Positions 17,002 through 25,387 of a DNA stretch of 64,000 nucleotides are shown piece after piece (position 1 is the first letter of the stretch; the number at the start of each line of letters is the position of its first letter). A program made the translations under genes and the position numbers. Location of the stretch: contig OY760140.1 in assembly GCA_963663215.1 (NCBI GenBank), positions 1,054,001 to 1,118,000 of the forward strand. The letters run 5' to 3'. Under the pieces are notes generated by a model, which saw nothing but the letters and a program-made list of their open reading frames with translations, ran no database searches and was not told the DNA's origin. Origin of the DNA: BJGV01 sp003230615 (lineage in GTDB: Bacteria; Pseudomonadota; Gammaproteobacteria; Burkholderiales; Nitrosomonadaceae).

Positions 17002-17441
17002 GTTCTAGTCTCATTATGTTTTAACGGATAGGACCTTAGAAATGGAGTATATCCCATTCATTTCGTTGGCGTTAATTACAAAACTAAGGACAACTAGAGA
17101 CTGTCCTGATACCTTGCAATAATATATTAAGCCCTAGCCCTCAATTCTTAGGAAATATATATTGAGATTAGTTTACAGATGCTGATTTACGATTATGCTA
17201 TTCATTCTTTACGAGTACAAATAGCAAAGTTAACAGTACATCACTCATTATCTAGGAAGCAGCAGGGATTAATGTTTAACAATAGCAAATTAGTAACCAA
17301 CGTACAGGTCATCAGTTTCCCTGCACAGCAGACCAAACCTCTTTGTATGGAAACACAAATAATGTATCTATCGCGTCTAAGGTTTACTCGAGCCAGCAAA
17401 CAGGGCTTTCTAAACTGGATATTTAACAACTAAAATCTGTT
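17002..17441. other. Geneless stretch between sucC and a dehydrogenase gene
   Basis: 440 AT-rich bases. An open frame at 17179-17433 on the plus strand has no SD, no recognisable motif and skewed composition, and is not accepted. The sucC promoter should be here on the minus strand, but only weak -35/-10 matches were seen. No hairpin with a T-run was found. Confidence 0.4.
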
Positions 17442-18392
17442 TTATGTAACTAAATTCTGAGGGCTTCCAGCCACCCAAGCCTCAATATTGTCAATCAATT
17501 GATCGGCAAGAAGCTGCATTGCTCCATCTGAGGCCCATGCCACATGTGGCGTCAAAATAAAGTTAGGACGTTGCAATTTAAGCAGCGGATGCCCGCTTTC
17601 CGGCGGTTCGCTAGTAAGCACATCAACACCGGCACCAGCAATTAAACCTTCGTCTAACGCTTGAATCAGTGCCGCTTCATTGACCAAACCACCACGTGCA
17701 GTATTGATTAGTAATGAGCTTCGCTTCATCTTACGCAGTTCATTGATCCCGATCATTTCACGAGTTGTTGGTGTCATCGGGCAATGCAGTGAAAGTACGT
17801 CTGATTCTGTCAGTACTTTTTCAAATGGTATAAACTCTACGTCACCTTTTGTTAATGAACCGTGGTCTGCAAAGATTACCCGCATGCCAAAGCCGCGTGC
17901 AATCGCGGCAGTGCCATGACCTATTGCACCTTCGCCGATTATACCCATAGTTGCACCAAATAGGTCACTGATATCATGTGTGAAGAGACAGAATTGTTGT
18001 GCTTTCTGCCACAACCCATTCTCAACATCTTGCCGATATGCTATTAAATTTCTGCGTAGAGCTAAAACCATCATAAATACATGCTCTGGTACGGTGTGTG
18101 CAGCATAGTTTCGGATATTTGCTACTGTGACACCGTGTTTTCGACAAGCAGATATATCAGCACAGTCATAACCAGTTGCAGCAACCGCAACCATTCTTAG
18201 TCGAGGCAATTTAACAAGCATCTCCTCGCTCAACTGTACTTTGTTAGTGATCGCTATAGTTGCGTGCTGGAGACGCGTTATGATCTGGTTAAACGAGGTT
18301 ATAGGATACTCCTCGTATGTGTGTTTGAAATTAGGACTACGTATTTGTGCCTTAACGGAGTCTCGATCAAGAAAAACTATGTGGTGACTCAT
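17442..18392 (-). CDS. D-isomer-specific 2-hydroxyacid dehydrogenase (glycerate/hydroxypyruvate type)
   Basis: A 316-residue NAD(P)-dependent dehydrogenase. The Rossmann loop is GIIGEGAIG (a variant GxGxxG, with Glu in place of the usual Tyr/Arg after the first Gly). The catalytic triad is Arg in NTARGGLVNE, Glu in TSEPPESGHPL and His in TPHVAWAS. RMVAVAATGYDCADISACRKHGVTVANI is the conserved substrate-domain block of glycerate dehydrogenase (HprA-like) enzymes. It would interconvert hydroxypyruvate and glycerate; related 2-ketoacid reductases cannot be excluded. Stands alone; the flanking intergenic DNA shows nothing special except a short C-run near 18490. Confidence 0.85.
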   Translation of the reverse strand: MSHHIVFLDRDSVKAQIRSPNFKHTYEEYPITSFNQIITRLQHATIAITNKVQLSEEMLVKLPRLRMVAVAATGYDCADISACRKHGVTVANIRNYAAHTVPEHVFMMVLALRRNLIAYRQDVENGLWQKAQQFCLFTHDISDLFGATMGIIGEGAIGHGTAAIARGFGMRVIFADHGSLTKGDVEFIPFEKVLTESDVLSLHCPMTPTTREMIGINELRKMKRSSLLINTARGGLVNEAALIQALDEGLIAGAGVDVLTSEPPESGHPLLKLQRPNFILTPHVAWASDGAMQLLADQLIDNIEAWVAGSPQNLVT

Positions 18393-18678
18393 ATTTACTT
18401 GCTTTCAGTTGAATCTATAAAATGAGAAAAATAAACAGCACCACAATGGTCACCTGTCTTTTTGGAATGCTGCAGTTGCTACACCTACACCCCCCCGTAA
18501 CACTACTAACTACGATTACGTGAGTAACACTTGATATCCTCAAGCAAAATAATGATAAAACATGTCATAATACCATTCAGACGCTTTACCACATACGTTA
18601 GACTCCTAACACGTCTGAATTACAGCATGTACACTTGAAGCAAGATATTTTGTAAAACTAATTTGATTTTCTTTCCTC

Positions 18679-19569
18679 TTGGCTAACAACCCACCCTTCG
18701 TCACAAATTATCGTGGTCGTTTCGCCCCATCTCCTACTGGACCATTACATTTTGGCACTCTAGTTGCCGCCGTTGGCAGCTACCTGGAAGCAAAATCTCA
18801 CGATGGCGAATGGCTGGTCAGGATCGAAAACCTGGATACTCCGCGTGAAATTTCCGGCGCATCTAGCGAAATCCTTAGGACTCTAGAATCCCTAGAAATG
18901 GAATGGGACCACGACGTGGTCTATCAAAGTGAGAGAAATAGCGTCTATCAAACTACCCTTGCCATTCTTGACGAGTATGGAGTAATTTATCCATGCACCT
19001 GTACTCGTAGAGAAATAGCCGACTCAAGTATCACAGGAGTTAGTGGCCCAGTATACCCTGGTACTTGCCGTAGTAACTTACTAAATAAAAAACAAATCGG
19101 CGCACTACGCGTTATAACCGATAATAGTCTTGTTAAATTCAAGGATGCCTTACGCGGCCAAATTAGCCAGCGGCTAGAAAGTGAGACCGGTGATTTCGTG
19201 TTACGTCGAGCCGATGGCATCTATGCTTATCAACTTGCAGTAGTTGTAGATGACGCGGAACAGGGCATTACACATGTGGTGCGCGGCGCGGACTTGTTAG
19301 ATTCCACACCCCGTCAAATTTACCTGCAAAAATTGCTAGGTTATCCAACTCTAGAATACATGCATTTGCCTGTGGTAGTTAATAATCAAGGCAAGAAACT
19401 CAGCAAACAAAACTTGGCAACACCCCTTGATATATCTAACCCTGTAGCGCAATTAATAGCAACAATTAGCTTCCTCGGCCAAGAACCGCCAACAGAGTTA
19501 CTTAAAAACAACATCCCATCATTCTGGGAATGGGCCGTAAAAAATTGGTGTCCAGAGAAAATTCCCTAA
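18679..19569 (+). CDS. gluQ: Glutamyl-Q tRNA(Asp) synthetase
   Basis: A 296-residue truncated GluRS paralogue that attaches glutamate to queuosine in tRNA(Asp). GRFAPSPTGPLHFGTLVAAVGSYLEAK carries the HIGH-type motif, KKLSKQN is the KMSKS-like loop, and CTCTRREI with YPGTC gives the zinc site. The anticodon-binding domain of GluRS is absent, as expected. No ATG precedes the conserved block, so translation probably starts at TTG 18679; SD is poor. The 229 bases after it contain nothing recognised. Confidence 0.93.
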   Translation: MANNPPFVTNYRGRFAPSPTGPLHFGTLVAAVGSYLEAKSHDGEWLVRIENLDTPREISGASSEILRTLESLEMEWDHDVVYQSERNSVYQTTLAILDEYGVIYPCTCTRREIADSSITGVSGPVYPGTCRSNLLNKKQIGALRVITDNSLVKFKDALRGQISQRLESETGDFVLRRADGIYAYQLAVVVDDAEQGITHVVRGADLLDSTPRQIYLQKLLGYPTLEYMHLPVVVNNQGKKLSKQNLATPLDISNPVAQLIATISFLGQEPPTELLKNNIPSFWEWAVKNWCPEKIP

Positions 19570-19798
19570 TAAATAAATCATTTTTTAACCAGATGCAAAC
19601 TCAAAACTAACATGCAACTGGTATATCAAAGATCTAAACCAAGCTTACAATTAATATAGCTCGTTTACATCTAATACTGAATTTAAAATCACTTTGAAGC
19701 ACATTAGATGTTTTTGCGCAGAACAATATAGAAATTTGTAAAAAACATTAATGTATACTAATTGTTAAAATTATCGCTAAGGTTATCAAGGAGAAGAT

Positions 19799-20956
19799 GT
19801 GGCTTTTTTACCGTTTTATATACCAGGGCAGAAGCAACTTAAAATTGTGATCATAGGGGGCGGTTATGCTGGTATCGCAGCGCTAACTACCTTATTACAT
19901 TATATGCCAGACGCCAGCATTACCGTTGTTGACCCCAGATCCCATCACATCAAAATTACACACCTTCATGAGACTTTCAGATACCCACTACAGGATTTTT
20001 TGATTCCGTTTTCCGTTCTGGAGCAACGTTTTGGTTGTCACCACATCTGCGCTAAATTAAGCATAGAAGAGGACAATATTCAGCAATGGCAGAAGGACAA
20101 ATTTATTACCATTAATAAAGAGACTCTAGAGTTTGATTATGTCTTGATTGCATCAGGAGCAGCTGCGGAACAATCTGATCGAGCACATAATATTCTCGAT
20201 TTGAACGATTTTTTTACTACACCCGGCCCTGATTTATTGAACAGTCATCTGGTAACAACTAATCAAGACAAACCATTCATTTCAGTGATAGGTGGGGGTG
20301 CAACGGGTATTCAATTTCTTTTTGAGATCGCACATTTCTTTCGGCGCCAAAAGATTGAATATAATCTTCGATTAATTCATGCAAATGATCGGGTCCTTCA
20401 ACAATTTCCTACAGATTTTTCTAGCTATACAGAGGCCCGCATGAAAGAACTTAGTATAGATTTCTATCCCGATACATATTATCGAGAACAGAAGAATGAA
20501 AAAATATTTGTGGAAGTAAAAGGAACGGGTCGGAAGTTTAATCTTCCTAGTAAACTAACATTGCTATTTATAGGCAATAGGCCGGACAATTATCTTTCAG
20601 CAAATACCTTCGGTCAGGTTATAATAGATAAGCAACCTATGCAAAATATCTTTACAGCGGGCGATTGTTCTAGTTACAATTCTTTCGGATCAAACACCAT
20701 AACAGCACAGTCTGCAGTACGTAAAGGCAAACTAGCTGCACACAATATTTTACGAAGCTCAGGTGTCTTGAAATTACTTGAACCCTATCTGCATCGTGAT
20801 CTTGGCTATGTCATCAGTCTCGGACCAACAGATGCAGTAGGTTGGTTAGCACTGGAGAACAATGTAGTCGGCGGCATTCCGGCATTAGTAATTAAAGAAC
20901 TAGTAGAATGCCAGTATGATCTATTATTAACAGGAATAGACACCTATCTGATCTGA
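19799..20956 (+). CDS. NDH-2-like FAD-dependent NAD(P)H oxidoreductase
   Basis: A 385-residue flavoprotein. The FAD dinucleotide fold is IVIIGGGYAGIAAL (residues about 16-29), the NAD(P) fold ISVIGGGATGIQFLFEIAHFF, and the final FAD site IFTAGDCSSYN. This domain order matches type-II NADH dehydrogenases and sulfide:quinone reductase relatives. The Cys pair of sulfide:quinone reductases is not evident. GTG start at 19799 with AAGGAG five bases upstream; an ATG overlapping it is out of frame. It could feed or accept electrons at the quinone pool. It lies next to haoAB but on the other strand; a role in ammonia oxidation is not implied by sequence alone. Confidence 0.8.
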   Translation: MAFLPFYIPGQKQLKIVIIGGGYAGIAALTTLLHYMPDASITVVDPRSHHIKITHLHETFRYPLQDFLIPFSVLEQRFGCHHICAKLSIEEDNIQQWQKDKFITINKETLEFDYVLIASGAAAEQSDRAHNILDLNDFFTTPGPDLLNSHLVTTNQDKPFISVIGGGATGIQFLFEIAHFFRRQKIEYNLRLIHANDRVLQQFPTDFSSYTEARMKELSIDFYPDTYYREQKNEKIFVEVKGTGRKFNLPSKLTLLFIGNRPDNYLSANTFGQVIIDKQPMQNIFTAGDCSSYNSFGSNTITAQSAVRKGKLAAHNILRSSGVLKLLEPYLHRDLGYVISLGPTDAVGWLALENNVVGGIPALVIKELVECQYDLLLTGIDTYLI

Positions 20957-20983
20957 TCATGTATCCTTTAAACAGGAGATCTT

Positions 20984-21104
20984 ATGTTCGGTTTAAATAA
21001 AGATACCCCCCGTAGTTGGTAAATCTGATACTTTAGTTGAACACCCCAGCAAGGATAATTTTAATTATGTCGGCGCCAATTTTATTCTTAAATCATCAAA
21101 ATAA
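20984..21104 (+). pseudogene. Frameshifted N-terminal remnant resembling a bactofilin-type protein
   Basis: After a strong SD (ACAGGAGATCTT) an ATG at 20984 starts MFGLNKDTP and stops after 12 codons. A run of six C at 21005-21010 marks the shift: dropping one base restores VVGKSDTLVEHPSKDNFNYV then GANFILKSSK, ending at 21104. The MFG start, GKSDTL and NFNYVGANF followed by a stop look like the N-terminal lead of polymer-forming cytoskeletal proteins (bactofilins), with the beta-helix missing. Assignment is tentative; that it is a broken gene is better supported than its identity. Confidence 0.4.
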
Positions 21105-21121
21105 TAGTTGCTACAAATAAA

Positions 21122-22162
21122 TCAACCAGCAGGCGGCTCTCTAGCTGGAATTTTGTATACCCAATAGCCCCCATGCTGATAAATCAACTGCACTTCCTCT
21201 AGTTCAAGAGGTCGGGCATCAGTAAAGGGTAACATCTGTGCAAGTAGTGTGTCCTTGCCATCACGTAAAAAATAACCACGTACTACCTGGTCAGAAATCG
21301 ACTGTAACGTATAAGTCTGATAGTTATTTTCGTGCTTCCATCTCTTCACAGTATTGACCAACCCATGCATGTTACTACTACTCATCGGGAAATCCTTGTA
21401 GGCTAGATCAAATAGATCCGGACGCATTAATCCTAGCTTATAGAGATCAGCAACATGAACCACCACGTAGGCTTCACGCGAACCGGCTAGTTCACGTAGT
21501 ATTGCAGCACCTTCATTGACATCTGCTGCCAGTGCATCGGCAAAGCGTTGGAACTTCCGGCGTTCTTCAGCTGGGGCCGGAGCGCCCCAGAATTCTTGCT
21601 CATACTTTTTAATAGTGTCGCTACGCTCACGCCAGAATGAAGGGATAATCATCGGCTCACCATGATGGGATGGGAATAGCGTGTCTCGCCCAGCAAGCAA
21701 TTGTACCTGACGCGAGGTGTCCCACCAAGCAAGTATGGTTGCGTCTTCTGGTGCGTACTTAGTAATTGCTGTTACTAACGCAATCAGTTCGGATGATTTG
21801 CTATCGACAGAAATGAGCAGCTCACTGGTGTGATTATCCCAGCTGAGCAATATGGGTGACGTCTCACCACGCTTTGCAAGATGTACCTCGGCAACAGACT
21901 TGTCTATTCCTTGCACATATACCTCATACCTGCTTATGGCAAGGTCCGGCCAGGCTCTTAGTCCAAGTTTATCGAACTTGCCAACCCCGCCTTCTTCAAC
22001 CAGTTTGTAGTGATAGGGTGCTGACCCTGGGCTAAATGACACGTAAGCAAGCCAGCCAAGTAAAAGAAAACCTCCCGTTACCAAGAAGATACCCAGTAAC
22101 GGGAGGAATTTAGCTCCTGGTCGCGCCAACGGTGTGGCGCTCCGGGATGAAGAGGAGATCAA
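21122..22162 (-). CDS. haoB: Hydroxylamine oxidation protein HaoB
   Basis: A 346-residue protein encoded directly after haoA, with a 4-base overlap. One N-terminal membrane helix (residues about 19-44, FLPLLGIFLVTGGFLLLGWLAYV) anchors a periplasmic domain. Blocks such as ILLSWDNHTSELLISVDSKS, ILAWWDTSRQVQLLAGRDTLF and QEFWGAPAP match the conserved ORF2/HaoB of ammonia oxidisers. Its role is not established; it is always linked to haoA. In N. europaea cycA (cytochrome c554) follows; here the next DNA is the degraded remnant and an opposite-strand gene. Confidence 0.93.
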   Translation of the reverse strand: MISSSSRSATPLARPGAKFLPLLGIFLVTGGFLLLGWLAYVSFSPGSAPYHYKLVEEGGVGKFDKLGLRAWPDLAISRYEVYVQGIDKSVAEVHLAKRGETSPILLSWDNHTSELLISVDSKSSELIALVTAITKYAPEDATILAWWDTSRQVQLLAGRDTLFPSHHGEPMIIPSFWRERSDTIKKYEQEFWGAPAPAEERRKFQRFADALAADVNEGAAILRELAGSREAYVVVHVADLYKLGLMRPDLFDLAYKDFPMSSSNMHGLVNTVKRWKHENNYQTYTLQSISDQVVRGYFLRDGKDTLLAQMLPFTDARPLELEEVQLIYQHGGYWVYKIPAREPPAG

Positions 22163-23892
22163 TGTTCTCTTTTTTCGCGTCTACGCCAACCAGCAAGTGC
22201 GATGGTGCCAGCTAATAACATGCCTCCACCTAAGCCACCTAGCGAAATCTTGTCTTCCGTGCTGTCAGCGTCCAACAGACTACTAAACCAACCGGAACGA
22301 CGCGGCTTCTTCTTCTCAAGTTTGGCTATTCGCTCCTGCAAGTCCATTTCATGGCGCAACTTCGAGTTTTCATCCATAATCTCGACATATGCTCGGTTCA
22401 ACGGTCCCCAACCTTCCGTGTAAGTCCAACCACCCGGGTTAACGTGCGCTAATCCCTTGTGTCCCTTCGGCAGATCGTTCTCACCCATCTCTAAGACTTT
22501 GAGCTCAAGCGATGACGGGTTGTTATCCTTCGACCAAAACAATTGGAAGAATTGAGAATATCCTGCTGCCATTGGCGGTGGTGGATCCGGACGATTCGTC
22601 TTCTGTCCGGTCAGTAGGTTATCGTCGTAAAGACCCTTCACTACTCTATTCGCTTCCTGGTACTTGGCAAGCATGTGGAGCGTACCCTTATCCATAAACT
22701 CAAAATAAGAGCGGGCCCAGCGCTCACTGTGGCAATTGGTACAAGTCGTTATCCAGGAATCCTTGCGGCCCTCAGACCAGTCGCTCAGGATATTTTCTGC
22801 AATGCCAGGAACTACGGGGTAGTTCGCCCAACGTACTTTACGTACTACGTTATGAGTGATTTCACCGTCATATTCCATGTGGCAACTTGCACAGGTGGGC
22901 GCATCCTGTCCGCCTTTGCTGTATGCGTCCTTCATCTCTACGTCCCAATTCCAACTGTCGCCCTTCATCTGATATATCATGCCGTGCTTGGACATAGCAT
23001 AGGATGTCCAGTCGTTGTGGTCGATACCACTATGACAGGTAGCACAGGCTTCAGGTTTGCGTGATTCAGCTACCGAGAATTCGTGCCGGGTATGACAGTG
23101 ATCACAGGTGTTCTGGTTGATGTGACACATGGTGCAACCTTCGGCAATTTCACGTTGCGGCATCCCAGCATAGACCGATACTTCAACGTTGGCCTTGTAA
23201 TCCAGCGCATGTGATGGACGTCCGTCAGGCCACCCGATGCCCTCCGGCCAATCAAGGGTATCTCGCTCAGATTCACGTTCGGCAAATTCTTGTAGGTGAC
23301 AAGTGCCACACACTTCGGCAGTAGGCATCCGTATGTCAGCCTTGTGGTCCGCTTTCTTATTGGTATTGATCTCAACGTGACAGTCGATACAGCTAACTTC
23401 TTTCAATTTCTCCTTCGCGCCAAGCTTACCCATTGAACGCAGATTTTTCTCTACAGCTTCAAGCTTCGCTTTTTTGTAGTATGTCGGATCTTTGGATGAG
23501 AGCTTACGAATCTTACTTAGATTAGCATGGGTACTTTTCTTCCAGGTACTAACCCAGACAGGTGATTCGTCAGTATGGCATTCAACGCAATCTTTCCGCG
23601 ATGCAATTTCATCCGGTGAGGTTGGTGATTTGTAGAAGGTGGTAGGATCAAGGTACATGCTCATCGGGATTGGCTCCCAGTATTGGGCATGGGAGCCCTT
23701 CCCGGCACCTTGTGCCGGATCAAGATAGCGCTTTGTCAGCGCCTCATATAGCTCCTTAGGCGAGGCTGATCTGTCAATATTAAGCGCTTTGTAGGTTTCA
23801 CTGGGAACACTGGGAAAAGTCGCATGCGCCGTTGCCGCAAATAACGCACCACAAGCTAACAAAACCATTCTCAACCAAAGCTTGGCAACCAT
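22159..23892 (-). CDS. haoA: Hydroxylamine oxidoreductase (octahaem)
   Basis: A 577-residue precursor of the periplasmic enzyme that oxidises hydroxylamine during ammonia oxidation. A signal peptide of about 24 residues ends at ATAHA. Eight CxxCH haem sites lie at residues 102, 168, 195, 253, 263, 283, 334 and 384. Tyr491 in WTYTEGWGP fits N. europaea Tyr467 (mature numbering), which cross-links to the catalytic haem P460. The C-terminus has LGGLGGGMLLAGTIALAGW followed by RRREKREH, a Gly-rich hydrophobic helix with a basic end. The SD is GGGGAGG. A promoter candidate and a tandem repeat lie upstream. This gene marks the organism as an ammonia oxidiser. Confidence 0.98.
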   Translation of the reverse strand: MVAKLWLRMVLLACGALFAATAHATFPSVPSETYKALNIDRSASPKELYEALTKRYLDPAQGAGKGSHAQYWEPIPMSMYLDPTTFYKSPTSPDEIASRKDCVECHTDESPVWVSTWKKSTHANLSKIRKLSSKDPTYYKKAKLEAVEKNLRSMGKLGAKEKLKEVSCIDCHVEINTNKKADHKADIRMPTAEVCGTCHLQEFAERESERDTLDWPEGIGWPDGRPSHALDYKANVEVSVYAGMPQREIAEGCTMCHINQNTCDHCHTRHEFSVAESRKPEACATCHSGIDHNDWTSYAMSKHGMIYQMKGDSWNWDVEMKDAYSKGGQDAPTCASCHMEYDGEITHNVVRKVRWANYPVVPGIAENILSDWSEGRKDSWITTCTNCHSERWARSYFEFMDKGTLHMLAKYQEANRVVKGLYDDNLLTGQKTNRPDPPPPMAAGYSQFFQLFWSKDNNPSSLELKVLEMGENDLPKGHKGLAHVNPGGWTYTEGWGPLNRAYVEIMDENSKLRHEMDLQERIAKLEKKKPRRSGWFSSLLDADSTEDKISLGGLGGGMLLAGTIALAGWRRREKREH

Positions 23893-23920
23893 TTTGATAC
23901 CTCCCCTGTTGTCCCCTAAT

Positions 23921-23941
23921 TGTTATTTGTTATTTGTTATT
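23921..23941 (-). repeat. Three tandem TGTTATT units in the haoA leader
   Basis: TGTTATT repeats exactly at 23921-23927, 23928-23934 and 23935-23941 (AATAACA units in the transcript), 29-49 bases upstream of the haoA start and between the candidate promoter and the SD. It gives an unstructured AC-rich leader. Slippage could alter leader length. Confidence 0.6.
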
Positions 23942-23998
23942 TTTTCGTGGCTAAAAAACTTTCCAATCGACCAAGAATAACCTATTCCAACATCTTGT

Positions 23999-24028
23999 AG
24001 ACTACCCTGACATCACGCCACCTGTCAA
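23999..24028 (-). promoter_or_regulatory. Candidate sigma-70 promoter of haoAB
   Basis: On the minus strand a perfect TTGACA (24028-24023) is followed after 18 bases by TAGTCT (24004-23999), a weak -10. It lies about 107-136 bases upstream of the haoA start. No alternative nearby pair looked better. Confidence 0.45.
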
Positions 24029-24102
24029 GAAAAATGCGCTTATGTTATAGACCGGTTCATAAGATAAAATACACTCTTCCAGTTACCGTAAACTTCCTTA
24101 TC

Positions 24103-24807
24103 CTAAATAGCTAAGCTAGAAATCCATTTTGTATATAAGCATTTGGCAATTACGTTTAATGCGGATACCCGATTAGCTAGATCTTTTCTTACTGCTTCTT
24201 GCGATTGCACCGCTGGCCCTGGGCTATTGGCGATTTCCTCAGCGCCCACTTGATACCAAACTTTCACCATCTCTTCGGTCATTTCTACGTGACATTGCAT
24301 CCCCAAGTGAATACCTATTGCAAATGCTTGATTCTCACAATATTTGCTTGAAAGTAGCCGAGTTGCGCCTTCGGGAAGGGAAAAAATTTCACCATGCCAG
24401 TGGAACGATTCAAATTCTGATAGGTCACTTAACCATTCACGAGCAATAAAGTTATCTGCCACGCTGACTTTTCCCCAGCCAATTTCCTTGATTGGGCAAC
24501 TACTCACCAAGCCCCCTAGAGCTTTTGATATTAATTGTCCGCCAAGACAGTGGCCCAACACTGGAATATCAAGTCCTACAGCTTGCCTAATTAATGCTTG
24601 CGCTGGAGCAATCCATGGTAAATCATCGTTCACACTCATCGCTCCTCCCATGAATACTAATCCACTGAATTGCTCAGGATCGGCGGGAAGATCTTCACCA
24701 GAGTCGACCTTGATGAGTTTCCATGGAATATAATGGGAATCAAGAAATGTGGAAAAATACCCCGGACCCTCGATGGAAAACAGTCGAAAAATTGCAACCG
24801 GCTTCAT
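24103..24807 (-). CDS. Class I glutamine amidotransferase-like protein
   Basis: A 234-residue stand-alone GATase-1 domain. The nucleophile is Cys87 in VLGHCLGGQL, the partner residues His173 and Glu175 in QCHVEMT, and the oxyanion strand is GLVFMGGAMSVNDD. WHGE.FSLPEGATRLLSS is typical of the GuaA-related YfeJ-like group. The synthase partner is not adjacent, so the acceptor is unknown. Upstream of haoA on the same strand, but 210 bases separate them. It may be an independent gene. Confidence 0.85.
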   Translation of the reverse strand: MKPVAIFRLFSIEGPGYFSTFLDSHYIPWKLIKVDSGEDLPADPEQFSGLVFMGGAMSVNDDLPWIAPAQALIRQAVGLDIPVLGHCLGGQLISKALGGLVSSCPIKEIGWGKVSVADNFIAREWLSDLSEFESFHWHGEIFSLPEGATRLLSSKYCENQAFAIGIHLGMQCHVEMTEEMVKVWYQVGAEEIANSPGPAVQSQEAVRKDLANRVSALNVIAKCLYTKWISSLAI

Positions 24808-24935
24808 GGAACTCCTTAATGTATGACAATCAGCCCAATAATGACTCTGACAAAGAAATTTTAGTTACAAATACTTGCCCCAACTCCATCCAAAAACAGG
24901 TAATTCCATTGTATGGCAACTATCCCTCAAATATA

Positions 24936-24968
24936 TAAAAAAAGCCGAGATAACTCGGCTTTTTTTAT
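24936..24968. terminator. Bidirectional intrinsic terminator after rplQ
   Basis: AGCCGAG (24943-24949), loop ATAA, CTCGGCT (24954-24960), flanked by an A-run on the left and a T-run on the right, so it works on both strands. On the minus strand it closes the ribosomal supercluster after rplQ. Confidence 0.9.
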
Positions 24969-24988
24969 TACCACAGTACTTCATCTAG

Positions 24989-25387
24989 CTATACATCAGC
25001 TTTTCCATCTGTGGACTCAGCAATTGGGTCCTGACGATCCAGCAATTCGACTAGCGCCATTGGAGCATTATCACCCTTACGAAAACCAAATTTGAGAATA
25101 CGCAAGTAACCACCGTTACGTGTCTGATAACGTGGGCCGAGTTCAGAAAATAACTTTCCAACTATGTCGCGATCACGAAGACGATTGAACGCTAACCTCC
25201 TGTTGGCAAGTGATGGCTTCTTGCCGAGGGTGATCATTGGCTCCACTATACGACGTAACTCTTTTGCTTTGGGCAACGTAGTCTTGATAACTTCATTACG
25301 TAACAGAGAGTTGGTCATGTTACGAAACATTGCTAAACGATGACTGGTAGTACGATTTAATTTTCTTAGTCCGCTATGGTGCCGCAT
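24989..25387 (-). CDS. rplQ: 50S ribosomal protein L17
   Basis: A 132-residue L17. MRHHSGLRKLNRTTSHRLAMFRNM is the invariant start, followed by LRNEVIKTTLPKAKELRR. The C-terminal tail (QDPIAESTDGKADV) is acidic. It sits at the polypeptide exit side of the large subunit. Its ATG lies inside the last codons of rpoA, a 14-base overlap. Last gene of the alpha operon. Confidence 0.97.
   Translation of the reverse strand: MRHHSGLRKLNRTTSHRLAMFRNMTNSLLRNEVIKTTLPKAKELRRIVEPMITLGKKPSLANRRLAFNRLRDRDIVGKLFSELGPRYQTRNGGYLRILKFGFRKGDNAPMALVELLDRQDPIAESTDGKADV

Noticed and set aside
17179..17433. 84-codon plus-strand frame between sucC and the dehydrogenase gene
   Set aside because: No SD, no family motif, unlike local codon use; treated as chance.
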